Assembly (NCBI RefSeq): GCF_023238625.1
Contig: NZ_CP096670.1
Coordinates: 342,501 to 406,500, forward strand
Source of the DNA: Agarivorans sp. TSD2052
GTDB lineage: Bacteria > Pseudomonadota > Gammaproteobacteria > Enterobacterales > Celerinatantimonadaceae
Length of the DNA stretch: 64,000 nt
Reading direction: 5' to 3'
The translations under genes and the position numbers were made by a program. Below the pieces are notes generated by a model that saw only the letters and a list, made by a program, of their open reading frames with translations, was not told the DNA's origin and made no database searches. Shown piece by piece: positions 26,140-35,113 of this stretch. The first letter of the stretch is position 1, and each line of letters starts with the position of its first letter.

Positions 26140-28554
26140 ATGGCTAGGTATGGGCAGTTAGCAGCTAAAAGTGTAGTGGCTTTGCTGGCATGTATTGGTA
26201 GTTTGTCGGCTTATTCAGCAGGCCCGATTTGGCAAAGCCAGATATTAGATGAGCACACAGTGGTGTTAACCACGGGTTCGCCAGCGCTTAACCAATTTAA
26301 GCCTAGCTTAATGCTCGCTGCATCCAATTTATTGTCGGTGCCCTTAAGTCCTATTACTGAGGAGATAACTAGTCCTTGGTACAACATCATCCCCGAGCAA
26401 CATGGCCAGTGCTTATCGCTTGGTGATGCGGCACACGCAAAACAAGCCTTGAGCGTGCTTTGCATCGAATCACAGGCTAACAATCGCTGGAAGTTAAGCT
26501 TAACTAAAGGCGGTATTAAGCAAGTTTATGGTTTAGGACAACAGCACAATACTCAAGGGAAGGCCGATGGGGATTGGCTAGGTCGCAAACGTTTACCGGG
26601 TAACCGCATGGGTAACGCTATGGTATATCAAGGCGAAGGTGCAGTGGGTAATACCCAAATTCCTATCATGTATTTATTAGGCGAGGGTAAGCAAAATTTA
26701 GCCTTATTTTTTGACCATATTGAGCCGCTAGTGTTTGATTTTACAAACGCGCCTTATCAAATACAGGGCAAAGGCCAACGGGCTCGTATCCTATTAATTG
26801 CGGGTGAAAATCTTGCGGATTTACGTTCTCGTTATCTCGCGCTTACTGGTCGTCCGCCGGTACCGCCTAAAGCGATGTTTGGCTTATGGTTGTCGGAGTA
26901 TGGCTTTGATAACTGGCAGGAGTTAGACAGCAAACTCGCTTCGCTACAAAAAGCGCAGTTTCCTTTGTCTGGAGTGGTTCTTGATCTGCAATGGTTTGGT
27001 GGCATAAAAGAAAATGCTAAACACACTCAAATGGGTTCTCTCACTTGGGATGAAAACAATTTCCCCAAGCCTAAACAAAAAATTGCCGATTTAAAGCAGC
27101 GTGGTATTGGAGTCATGGTGATTGAAGAACCTTACATCGGTGGCGCGCTTAATGAATACGATTCATTAGCGCATGCTGGTGCTCTAGCGCGTAGCTGCAA
27201 GCCACCTTGTATGAACCCTGCTTATATAAAAGATAACCCATGGTGGGGCAAAGGTGGCATGCTCGATTTTTCCAGTGAAAAAGGTGCTGCTTTTTGGCAT
27301 GACTACCGTCGTGAAGCGTTAATTGATGATGGTGTTATTGCGCATTGGACCGATTTAGGTGAACCAGAAATTTATCACCGCAAAGCGTGGTACGCAGGTG
27401 TAGATATTGATGGCGAACATAAACATGACCACGCAAGTGTGCACAATCTTTACAATCTGCTTTGGAGTCGCAGCATTCACCAAGGTTACATACGCAACCA
27501 GCGTAGCCAACGGCCGTTTATTATGAGCCGTTCCGGCACTGCTGGCAGCCAATCATACGGGGTAGCAATGTGGTCGGGAGATATTGGCGTAAATCTAGCA
27601 AATTTGCGTAGCCATTTTAATGCCCAAATGCATATGAGCTTGTCTGGGATTGATTACTTTGGTTCTGATATTGGTGGTTTTCATGGCACACCATGGGATG
27701 AGCAATATACTCAATGGTTGGCTACTGCATTGTTTACTGATGTACCCGTTCGTCCCCACACACTTAACCTTTGTAATTGTAAAGAAACCGCACCAGACAG
27801 AATGGGCGATACCGTCAGTAATCTGTTCAACATAAAGCAGCGTTATGCTCTAAATCCTTATTATTACACGCTTGCACACCACGCTTGGCGAGAAGGTAAG
27901 GCGGTAGTCGCTCCCTTGGTTTATGGCTATCAAGAAGATCCAAAAGCCAGAGTGAATGGCTCAATGAAGTTGATAGGCGATGCCTTACTGGTTGCCTTGG
28001 AAGCTAAAGATAAGGCTAAAACGACCGCTGTTTATTTACCTAAAGGCCAATGGTTTGATTACCGTGCTAAGCAAATGCTCAGCAGCAATGGGGGGAACTT
28101 TAATCAAGATTTGTATGTTGATGAGGTATACCGCTTACCGTTGTTTGTAAAAGCGGGCCATATTATTCCTCGCCAAGCTGAAAATAACGACTTGGATTTA
28201 TTAATTGTGCTAGACGAAAAAGGACGGGCGCAGGGGCGGTTAATTGAAGATGACGGCAGTAGCATTGCCTATCAGCAGCAACAAATCCAAGAGACTGACT
28301 TTAAGGTTGATACCACCAGCCAGCAGTTGCGGATCGCTATATTGCCTGCGAAGGGGCAATACGCTGATTCTCCTTTGACGCGTAACTATCAGTTGGCATT
28401 GGTAAACTTGGCGGTGACCCAGAGGGTTAAAGCAGTGAGTTTTAACGGTAAGCTACTGACACAATGGCAACAGCAATCCAATCTGCTAGAGCTACAACAG
28501 CAGCGAGTTGATGTTGCTTTAGGTGGCGAATGGTTGATTGAGTTTGTTCGATAA
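26140..28554 (+). CDS. Exported glycoside hydrolase family 31 (alpha-glucosidase type)
   Basis: An 804-residue enzyme with a signal peptide (residues 1 to about 27, SLSAYSAG). The GH31 barrel is well marked: KAMFGLWLSEYGFDNW, the nucleophile Asp405 in HWTDLGEPE, and the acid/base Asp481 in WSGDIG. C-terminal beta domains follow (IPRQAENNDLD onwards). It should hydrolyse alpha-linked glucosides or xylosides from the non-reducing end in the periplasm or outside. YicI-type alpha-xylosidase and sulfoquinovosidase share the fold, so the exact bond is not settled. AAGGATTAATC precedes the ATG. It is convergent with the GH13 lipoprotein, an apt partner for alpha-glucan use. Confidence 0.88.
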   Translation: MARYGQLAAKSVVALLACIGSLSAYSAGPIWQSQILDEHTVVLTTGSPALNQFKPSLMLAASNLLSVPLSPITEEITSPWYNIIPEQHGQCLSLGDAAHAKQALSVLCIESQANNRWKLSLTKGGIKQVYGLGQQHNTQGKADGDWLGRKRLPGNRMGNAMVYQGEGAVGNTQIPIMYLLGEGKQNLALFFDHIEPLVFDFTNAPYQIQGKGQRARILLIAGENLADLRSRYLALTGRPPVPPKAMFGLWLSEYGFDNWQELDSKLASLQKAQFPLSGVVLDLQWFGGIKENAKHTQMGSLTWDENNFPKPKQKIADLKQRGIGVMVIEEPYIGGALNEYDSLAHAGALARSCKPPCMNPAYIKDNPWWGKGGMLDFSSEKGAAFWHDYRREALIDDGVIAHWTDLGEPEIYHRKAWYAGVDIDGEHKHDHASVHNLYNLLWSRSIHQGYIRNQRSQRPFIMSRSGTAGSQSYGVAMWSGDIGVNLANLRSHFNAQMHMSLSGIDYFGSDIGGFHGTPWDEQYTQWLATALFTDVPVRPHTLNLCNCKETAPDRMGDTVSNLFNIKQRYALNPYYYTLAHHAWREGKAVVAPLVYGYQEDPKARVNGSMKLIGDALLVALEAKDKAKTTAVYLPKGQWFDYRAKQMLSSNGGNFNQDLYVDEVYRLPLFVKAGHIIPRQAENNDLDLLIVLDEKGRAQGRLIEDDGSSIAYQQQQIQETDFKVDTTSQQLRIAILPAKGQYADSPLTRNYQLALVNLAVTQRVKAVSFNGKLLTQWQQQSNLLELQQQRVDVALGGEWLIEFVR

Positions 28555-28599
28555 ATGCTCAGCGAGCTGACTAGCGTGACGCTAACAGACCCTGAGCAT
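28555..28599. terminator. Compound hairpin between convergent GH31 and GH13 genes
   Basis: Arms ATGCTCAG (28555-28562) and CTGAGCAT (28592-28599) enclose a second stem, TAGCG (28572-28576) with CGCTA (28580-28584). It starts right after the GH31 stop and likely stops or stabilises transcripts from both sides; T-tracts are poor. Confidence 0.5.
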
Positions 28600-28610
28600 T
28601 ATGGGTGGTT

Positions 28611-30233
28611 TTAGTATTGGTAAATTCTTATCTCGTGTGGCAGCAGATTTAGATTAAGCTCGCCTGCAGAGCTGCTAGTAAGAGGGCTAGACCCAAACCC
28701 GGCTAGCGGGCTTAACACCGCTGATGATTCCTCTAAAGGAATATTCACCGCTTGGTTGCTGTCGCTGTAATTCAGCACGACTAAAACATCTCCTGTTGAG
28801 ACTGAACGGCGGTAAGCGAGCACTTCTCCTACGTGTAAAACACTAAGGTCTCCGCTACGTAAAGCGGGGGTGGTCTTGCGAAGTTGAATGAGCTTTTTAT
28901 AGTGATGGTAGAGTGAGTTAGTGTCAGCTAGTTGGCCGGCCACATTGTAGTTAGCAGTATTGCTGGCTATCGCGCGATAAGGGATACCGGTGGTAAAACC
29001 TCCTTCGCTTGTCCAACTCATTGGTGCTCTTAGTAAGTAATCACCACCACTATTTTTGGTATGCCCCATACCAATTTCTTCCCCGTAGTAAACAAAGGGT
29101 TGGCCCGGTATCGTCAGTAAAGTGGCGGTGGCTAAACGGTATTTAGCTTCGTCACCATTTACCTGTTCAAAGATGCGTTCACCTGCAAAACTATCATGGT
29201 TGGCTAACAATAAGCCCATGCTGCTTAATGAAGGCTGCACGAGCCATTCACTTATCCCACTATTCTCGGTGCTACCATTTTTAACGGTATTCATAATCGA
29301 ATAATTGAGATAGAAGGAAAAAGCTGAACCGCAAAAATCTGTTTGGGTGGCGGCTAGCGAATTACCTGAGTCTTCACAAATCATATAGCGGTTTTGATAG
29401 TCTTCCATCACCAGTTGCTGAATACCGTACATAATGGCGGCGTTTTCGGGTTGGCCTGCCCATTGGTTGGGACCATTTTCGATGAGATGAGCCATGGCAT
29501 CAAAACGGAAGCCATCCATTCCTGCATTTAGCCAGTAGCGTAAGTTGTTATAATGAAACTCAAGCACTTCCTGATTGTGAAAGTTGTAATCTGGCATATT
29601 AGATTGGAATATTCCGTAGTAATAGCCGTATTGCCCCTTATGCCAAGAGTCTGAACCAGACCAATTTGTCCACCCAGGGTTAGTGTTTTCCCACATATAC
29701 CAATCTCGTTTACCCCCCGCATTGTTATTGGCATCGATAAATACTGGGTTATCACCCGAGCTGTGGTTGATTAGGTAATCAGCGATTACGCCAATGCCGC
29801 GGGCATGCGCTTGCGCCAAAAACTCATCAAAATCCTCGCGAGTACCATAATCGCTTTCGATGCGACGATAATCGACGACTTCATAGCCATGGTCTTTATC
29901 TGAACTTTCGCTAAAGGGCATTAGCCATATCCCTTCTACGCCTAGCTCTGTAAGGTAATCCAGTTGCGAGGTGAGGCCTTTAAAATCGCCAATGCCATCA
30001 CCGTCTGAGTCTTTGTAACTCCGAACAAAAATCTCCATAAATACCGCACCTTTGTACCAGTCTTTGGCAAGAGCGGGTTGATCGTCTACGGCGATGCTAC
30101 TCATATCTAATAAGTTTTCGGCTTTAGCTTCGCCGGTAGGCAGTTCTTTTTCTGGTTCGGGGGCGTCTGAGCAGCCACTCAGTGCCGTAAGCACGGCAAA
30201 GGGTAGCGCACCATACAGTAGGTGTTTAAACAT
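28611..30233 (-). CDS. GH13 alpha-amylase-family lipoprotein
   Basis: A 540-residue GH13 enzyme with a lipoprotein signal ending in LSGC (Cys21), so it is anchored in the envelope. The (beta/alpha)8 catalytic barrel shows the standard motifs: DYLINHSS, nucleophile Asp245 in DGFRFDAMAH, acid/base Glu287 in MICEDSGN and transition-state Asp347 in LANHDSFAG. The N-terminal DSDGDGIGDFKG is a calcium-binding-type loop. It probably hydrolyses alpha-1,4 glucans into oligosaccharides that the exported GH31 then finishes. AAGGAAAG precedes the ATG. It faces the GH31 gene. Confidence 0.9.
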   Translation of the reverse strand: MFKHLLYGALPFAVLTALSGCSDAPEPEKELPTGEAKAENLLDMSSIAVDDQPALAKDWYKGAVFMEIFVRSYKDSDGDGIGDFKGLTSQLDYLTELGVEGIWLMPFSESSDKDHGYEVVDYRRIESDYGTREDFDEFLAQAHARGIGVIADYLINHSSGDNPVFIDANNNAGGKRDWYMWENTNPGWTNWSGSDSWHKGQYGYYYGIFQSNMPDYNFHNQEVLEFHYNNLRYWLNAGMDGFRFDAMAHLIENGPNQWAGQPENAAIMYGIQQLVMEDYQNRYMICEDSGNSLAATQTDFCGSAFSFYLNYSIMNTVKNGSTENSGISEWLVQPSLSSMGLLLANHDSFAGERIFEQVNGDEAKYRLATATLLTIPGQPFVYYGEEIGMGHTKNSGGDYLLRAPMSWTSEGGFTTGIPYRAIASNTANYNVAGQLADTNSLYHHYKKLIQLRKTTPALRSGDLSVLHVGEVLAYRRSVSTGDVLVVLNYSDSNQAVNIPLEESSAVLSPLAGFGSSPLTSSSAGELNLNLLPHEIRIYQY

Positions 30234-30526
30234 ATTATACTTTCCTTGTAAGATTGCTGTTAGCAGAGCTTATGAAGTGATTTAGCTATCAACGATGATC
30301 TGTAAGTAGTTAATTTGTCATCTTTTTCACACAAGCCTCTGAAGGTTCAATTACTTAGCAATTGATAATGATATCCTTCACTATATTGAGTTTTTTGTCA
30401 TCAGTGTTGATCACAGTTTTGTCATTAACTGGATTGTTTGCTGGATGGTAATCGATACAAGCCTTTATTGGCGCTTCGCTTTATAATCCATTGGGTATTC
30501 CTGAATGTTTAGGCTCAGCAACAAAA
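30234..30526. other. Intergenic region between divergent GH13 and rlmF genes
   Basis: 293 nt holding the promoters of both genes. The plus strand has three copies of TTTGTCAT, at 30314-30321, 30394-30401 and 30418-30425. A half-site resembling CRP binding (TGATCACA) lies between the last two copies. I see no ORF. Confidence 0.4.
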
Positions 30527-31495
30527 ATGCATGATAAAAAAAAGGCTCACCCCGCCATTAAAAGTCAGCTGCACCCTCGTAATAAACATCGACAACGGTA
30601 TGATTTTCCGGCCTTAATCAATAGCTGTCCTGAGCTGCAAACTTTTGTTGCGCCTAATAAGTACGGCGATTTATCTATCGATTTCTTTAATCCTGCAGCG
30701 GTGCTTTGTTTAAATAAGGCCCTGCTAAAGCACTTCTATCACATACAAGATTGGAAAATACCAAAACATAATCTTTGTCCGCCAATTCCGGGGCGTGTTG
30801 ATTACATCCATTACTTGGCCGATTTACTGGCTAGCAGCAATGCCGGTAGTATTCCGCGTGGCAATAAGGTGCGTTGTTTAGATGTGGGAGTGGGCGCGAA
30901 CTGTGTTTACCCTTTGGTGGGTAGCAGTGAGTACGCTTGGTCGTTTGTCGGTTCAGATATTGATAGCGACTCATTGAGGTCTGCGGGCTTGATCATTGCG
31001 GCAAACCCACAACTAAGTAGCAATATAGAATTACGGCTACAACGGCGTAGTCAGCATATTTTTCAAGGTATGATACAAGCCGATGACTGTTTTGTTGCCA
31101 CGTTGTGCAATCCCCCGTTTCATGCTTCACAAGCTGAAGCTTTGGCAGGGACTCAGCGTAAGCAGAGTAATTTAAAAGCCAGTGCCAGTAATCAGAAAAA
31201 GCTTAATTTTGGAGGCCAAAGTAACGAATTGTGGTGTAAGGGAGGGGAATTGAGCTTTGTCAAAAATATGATCAGCGAAAGCCAGTTATTTGCTACTCAA
31301 TCCCTGTGGTTTACGAGTTTAATATCTAAAGAAGCTAACCTTAAAGGCGTTTATCAAGCCTTAAAGCGGGAGGGTGCTCTGCAAGTTGAAACGATTAAAA
31401 TGGGACAAGGGCAAAAAGTCAGTCGTTTTGTTGCTTGGACGTTTGTTAAACCCAATGAGCATGCCAGTTGGCTGCAGGCAGCCCTCACGAAGTAG
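30527..31495 (+). CDS. rlmF: 23S rRNA adenine-1618 N6-methyltransferase
   Basis: A 322-residue SAM-dependent methyltransferase that modifies A1618 of 23S rRNA. It follows E. coli RlmF closely as I recall it: LHPRNKHRQRYDF near the N-terminus, CPPIPGRVDYIHYLADLL, the SAM-binding segment LDVGVGANCVYPL, catalytic NPPFH and NFGGQSNELWCKGGE. The start is uncertain: the ATG at 30527 gives the natural N-terminus, while the TTG at 30491 would add 12 residues. Ribosome-binding signals are weak at both. It stands alone, with the RIO kinase gene 89 nt downstream. Confidence 0.93.
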   Translation: MHDKKKAHPAIKSQLHPRNKHRQRYDFPALINSCPELQTFVAPNKYGDLSIDFFNPAAVLCLNKALLKHFYHIQDWKIPKHNLCPPIPGRVDYIHYLADLLASSNAGSIPRGNKVRCLDVGVGANCVYPLVGSSEYAWSFVGSDIDSDSLRSAGLIIAANPQLSSNIELRLQRRSQHIFQGMIQADDCFVATLCNPPFHASQAEALAGTQRKQSNLKASASNQKKLNFGGQSNELWCKGGELSFVKNMISESQLFATQSLWFTSLISKEANLKGVYQALKREGALQVETIKMGQGQKVSRFVAWTFVKPNEHASWLQAALTK

Positions 31496-31584
31496 TACAT
31501 TATATCAATGCATTTGCTTAATAATCACTGATGGTTTGTAAGCTTAATATTCCATCTGCTAGCTAACTAAGGTATAAGAGCGAT

Positions 31585-32478
31585 ATGAAAATACCTAAGA
31601 GAATACAGCCCTTAGTTGACGATGGTTTAGTTGACGAGGTTAAAAGCCAATTGATGAGCGGTAAAGAAGCTTCAGTGTATATCGTACGCTGTGGTAACGA
31701 AATCCGCTGTGCCAAGGTGTATAAAGACGCCACTCAGCGAAGCTTTAAACAAGCCGTCGCCTATCGAGAAGGGCGTAAAGTACGCAACAGTCGCCGTGCC
31801 CGGGCGATGGAAAAAGGTTCCGGGTTTGGTCGTGAGCAGCAAGAGAAAGTTTGGCAGAGTGCCGAAGTTGATGCTTTATATAAGCTAGCGGCGGCTGGTG
31901 TGAGAGTGCCTGAGCCTTACGGCTGTTTTGATGGTGTTTTACTGATGGAGTTAGTCACCGACGATGAAGGCTTCGTAGCGCCACGACTCAATGACGTATT
32001 GATGACCGCCGAGCAAGCGCTAGAAGACCATGAAATGATGATGCGTTATGTGGTGCGTATGCTCTGCGTAGGGTTGATCCATGGCGATTTGTCTGAATTT
32101 AATGTGCTAGTGGATGAATACGGTCCAGTGATCATTGACCTACCGCAAGCAGTCGACGCTGCAGCTAATAATAATGCAGAGTGGATGTTAGCGCGTGATG
32201 TGAACAATATGCGCGACTACTACGGCCAATACGCCCCCGAATTGTTGACGACCGAATACGCCAAAGAAATTTGGGCTTTGTATGAAAAAGGCGAACTAAC
32301 TGCTGGTACCGAGCTGACCGGTGAGTTTAAACAAAGCGATACGGTGGCCGATATTGCGGCGATTATGCATGAAATTGATTCGGCTCGAGAAGAAGAGTTA
32401 TTACGTCGTGAGCGAATTAACGAAGCCAAGCATGGCGTAGACGAAAGCAAGTTTAACTGGGCAGATACCGAGCAGTAA
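31585..32478 (+). CDS. RIO1-type serine/threonine kinase
   Basis: A 297-residue bacterial RIO kinase. The ATP-binding half begins SGKEASVYIV (residues 25-34) and has Lys44 in CAKVYK. The catalytic loop is HGDLSEFN with Asp168 and Asn173, and the metal-binding Asp185 lies in VIIDLPQ. The flexible loop between is rich in Arg (EGRKVRNSRRARAMEKG). Bacterial members resemble archaeal RIO1, which acts in ribosome maturation; the bacterial substrate is unknown. The position next to an rRNA methyltransferase fits a ribosome-linked role, but the two genes are 89 nt apart and co-transcription is not certain. Confidence 0.85.
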   Translation: MKIPKRIQPLVDDGLVDEVKSQLMSGKEASVYIVRCGNEIRCAKVYKDATQRSFKQAVAYREGRKVRNSRRARAMEKGSGFGREQQEKVWQSAEVDALYKLAAAGVRVPEPYGCFDGVLLMELVTDDEGFVAPRLNDVLMTAEQALEDHEMMMRYVVRMLCVGLIHGDLSEFNVLVDEYGPVIIDLPQAVDAAANNNAEWMLARDVNNMRDYYGQYAPELLTTEYAKEIWALYEKGELTAGTELTGEFKQSDTVADIAAIMHEIDSAREEELLRRERINEAKHGVDESKFNWADTEQ

Positions 32479-32487
32479 CTCGGTATC
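32464..32487. terminator. Hairpin at the end of the RIO kinase gene
   Basis: GATACCGAG (32464-32472) pairs perfectly with CTCGGTATC (32479-32487) around CAGTAA, which includes the stop codon. Only a short pyrimidine run follows, so it is a moderate candidate. Confidence 0.55.
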
Positions 32488-32506
32488 CTTTACCTTGAGC
32501 TAATGA

Positions 32507-33250
32507 CTAAATATTAACTTGAGCACTGGTATGAAACTCTAACAAGGTGTTAGCCGGGATTTGTACCGCGCCACCGCGGGTTAGTAAGGATAAACCCGCG
32601 CCTACCTTGGCGCCATCTTTAGCCCCATCACTACCATTGATTAGGCCTCCAATGGCTGCCCCTCCGGCCGTTTTCTTAACGGTGTTTTTAGCCTGAGCAT
32701 CACCTAAGCCACTAAAACTATTGGTTTGAATGGCAACCCGTTGACCATTGATAGTGATGTCGGTGAGTGCGATGCTTATGCTAGATTTTCCGGCTAAGCG
32801 GCCAGCTTGTTGGCTTTCTAATACTCTGCCGTATACCGTGCTACCGTTGCTAGCGATAAGCTGTCCGCTTACCAAAAGGTCACCTTCAAGTGTTGCGCTA
32901 AAGCGATGCCCTGATGGGTGTTCGCGGCTACTCAGTGGCGAGTTAAGGCTAATCATTAATGGCGTACCAGCCGGAATGGTACTTTGTGTTGCTACTGGCT
33001 GCTTACTGCTTGGCTGGCTAATTGTTGGCTCTGCCTTGGTCGGGGCCGCTAAGTCTAGCTCTAATCCTTGTACGTCGGCGGTATTAAAGGTCATGCTATT
33101 ACCGGCAACTTCAAACTGGATGTTATCACTGCTTCGGCTCAGTAAAGTGCCTTGTAATACGCTGCCATTTTTTAGGGTGAGAGTATCGGCGCTGAGGCTG
33201 AAACTAACCGCAGCAAGCAGCACTGAAATAACATGAGTCGATTTCAACAT
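32507..33250 (-). CDS. Exported protein of unknown function
   Basis: A 247-residue exported protein. The signal peptide runs to about residue 21 (VSFSLSA), then TLTLKNGSVLQGTLLSRSSD, an Sm-like or short beta-barrel start, a Pro/Thr/Ser-rich linker, and a second beta region (GHRFSATLEGDLLVSGQLIASNGSTVYGRVL). Near the end, VKKTAGGAAIGGLINGSDGAKDGAKVGAG is Gly/Ala-rich. I do not recognise a named family; some conjugation TrbI-like proteins have similar beta segments. The ATG at 33250 gives the best signal peptide. It is convergent with the RIO kinase gene. Confidence 0.65.
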   Translation of the reverse strand: MLKSTHVISVLLAAVSFSLSADTLTLKNGSVLQGTLLSRSSDNIQFEVAGNSMTFNTADVQGLELDLAAPTKAEPTISQPSSKQPVATQSTIPAGTPLMISLNSPLSSREHPSGHRFSATLEGDLLVSGQLIASNGSTVYGRVLESQQAGRLAGKSSISIALTDITINGQRVAIQTNSFSGLGDAQAKNTVKKTAGGAAIGGLINGSDGAKDGAKVGAGLSLLTRGGAVQIPANTLLEFHTSAQVNI

Positions 33251-33334
33251 AAGTAAGGTATCCAATATAGAAAAGCCAAAAACCAAGCTTCTATATAGGG
33301 CTTTGTTTACTTTGGGTCACGCGCATAAACCGAA

Positions 33335-33363
33335 TAACCCGATTATTCGCGATAATCGGGTTA
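33335..33363. repeat. Long inverted repeat downstream of ilvA
   Basis: A 12-bp perfect stem (TAACCCGATTAT with ATAATCGGGTTA) and 5-nt loop lie just past the ilvA stop on its strand. No clear T-tract follows, so it may be a processing or Rho-linked 3' end. Confidence 0.5.
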
Positions 33364-33396
33364 ATAAGATCAGCGTTGCGCTATTGGGCTAAGTCT

Positions 33397-34935
33397 TTAA
33401 TCTTGATGGGCAAGAAAAAACTGATAGGCGGTATTGTCACTTTCGTCGCGGTAATCAAAGCCTAGTTGCGCTAAATGCTCAGTGAAGGCTTGTTTGTCAC
33501 TGTCTTGAAATTCAAAGCCTGCTAAGACGCGACCATAAGCCGAGCCATGGTTACGGTAATGAAATAGGGTGATGTTCCAGTGTGAACCTAAGGTACGTAA
33601 AAACTTAAGCAAGGCGCCCGGTTGTTCAGGAAACTCAAAGCTATAGAGGCGTTCGTTTAGCCTTTTACCGGGGCGTCCGCCCACCATGTAGCGCACATGT
33701 TGCTTGGCTAGCTCGTCATCACTGAGGTTGGCAACGTGATAGCCGCTACTGTCTAGCCTCTCTAATAATAGTGGCAACTCTTTATCGCTATTACTGACTC
33801 GAATACCGACAAAGATACTTGCTTGTTGGTCGTTTGCGTAACGGTAGTTGAACTCGGTGATGGCGCGCCCACCTAAGTGTTCGACAAACTCTAAATAAGC
33901 GCCTTGGCGCTCTGGGATATTAACCGCTAATACTGCCTCTTTTTTCTCTCCTAATTCGGTGCGCTCTGATACGTAACGTAGATTATGAAAGTTTACGTTA
34001 GCACCAGATAATACAGCTGCTAAGCGTTGGTCTGTTAGTTTATGCCGCTGGGCATAGGCTTTTAAACCTGCCAGTGCTAGGGCCCCAGAGGGCTCTGATA
34101 TGGCGCGGGTATCTTCAAAAATATCTTTAACCGCGGCACAAATTTCGTCAGAGTTAACGGTAATCACTTCATCGAGATATTGTTGACAAAGGCGAAAGGT
34201 TTCGCTGCCCACTAACTTCACAGCTACGCCGTCGGCGAATAGACCCACTCGTTCAAGCGGGGTGGGCTTACCAGCAGCTAGCGCAGCGGTTAAACAAGCG
34301 GAGTCTTCGGCTTCTACACCAATGATTTTAACCTGTGGCATCAGTTGCTTAATGTAAACCGACACACCTGCAGCTATGCCGCCGCCGCCCACCGGTACAA
34401 ATACCGCATTTAGATGCATGTCTTGTTCAAGCAACTCTTTGCCTATAGTGCCTTGGCCTGCGATCACGTCTACGTCATCAAAGGGAGGGATCAAGGTATA
34501 AGCGTGTTCTGCTGCTAGTTGTTTGCAGTAGTGGCTAGCCTCATCGAAATTGTCACCGACTAAGCGCACGTCAGCGCCCATAGCTCGCACTGAATCAACT
34601 TTAATGTCGGGAGTGGTGGTAGGCATTACGATGATGGCGGAAATATTGAGACGTTGCGCCGACATGGCCACGCCTTGGGCGTGGTTACCTGCCGATGCAG
34701 CAATCACTCCGCGTTGGCGTTGTTGTTCGCTGAGTTGAGCGATTTTGTTGTAGGCACCACGTAGTTTAAACGAATGCACCGATTGGCGATCTTCACGCTT
34801 CAGCAAAATATGATTAGCCATCCGCTTAGATAATTTAGTCATATCTTGTAGCGGGGTGACTTGGGCTATTTCATATACTGGCGAGAGTAATATGCGACGA
34901 AGGTATTCGTTAGCACTGGGTAAGTGTTGCGTCAT
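33397..34935 (-). CDS. ilvA: Threonine deaminase (biosynthetic)
   Basis: A 512-residue PLP enzyme that converts threonine to 2-oxobutanoate and ammonia, the first step towards isoleucine. The PLP lysine is Lys57 in SVHSFKLRGAYNK, and the PLP phosphate loop is GGGGIAAGV. The C-terminal third holds two ACT-like regulatory domains, so feedback inhibition by isoleucine is expected. It is the last gene of the ilv cluster, but the terminator at 35068-35087 lies before it, so it may also have its own promoter. Confidence 0.95.
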   Translation of the reverse strand: MTQHLPSANEYLRRILLSPVYEIAQVTPLQDMTKLSKRMANHILLKREDRQSVHSFKLRGAYNKIAQLSEQQRQRGVIAASAGNHAQGVAMSAQRLNISAIIVMPTTTPDIKVDSVRAMGADVRLVGDNFDEASHYCKQLAAEHAYTLIPPFDDVDVIAGQGTIGKELLEQDMHLNAVFVPVGGGGIAAGVSVYIKQLMPQVKIIGVEAEDSACLTAALAAGKPTPLERVGLFADGVAVKLVGSETFRLCQQYLDEVITVNSDEICAAVKDIFEDTRAISEPSGALALAGLKAYAQRHKLTDQRLAAVLSGANVNFHNLRYVSERTELGEKKEAVLAVNIPERQGAYLEFVEHLGGRAITEFNYRYANDQQASIFVGIRVSNSDKELPLLLERLDSSGYHVANLSDDELAKQHVRYMVGGRPGKRLNERLYSFEFPEQPGALLKFLRTLGSHWNITLFHYRNHGSAYGRVLAGFEFQDSDKQAFTEHLAQLGFDYRDESDNTAYQFFLAHQD

Positions 34936-35059
34936 AATTGAATCTCAACTCGGGGGTAACAAAGTCTGTAATACTGATTTTTCTAAAGCAAAAGATAATT
35001 ATCGGCTACTACCGAGTAACCTGAGGCAGAGAATAAGGTAAATCATCCAGTCTGAGCAA

Positions 35060-35087
35060 CTAAAAAATAAGCCCGGTGAACCGGGCT
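35060..35087 (-). terminator. Intrinsic terminator between ilvD and ilvA
   Basis: AGCCCGG (35070-35076) pairs with CCGGGCT (35081-35087) around TGAA. On the minus strand a T-rich tract (TATTTTTTAG) follows. It would end or limit ilvD transcripts before ilvA. Confidence 0.8.
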
Positions 35088-35113
35088 ATTTAATTAAACA
35101 AGTTAATGTTTGT

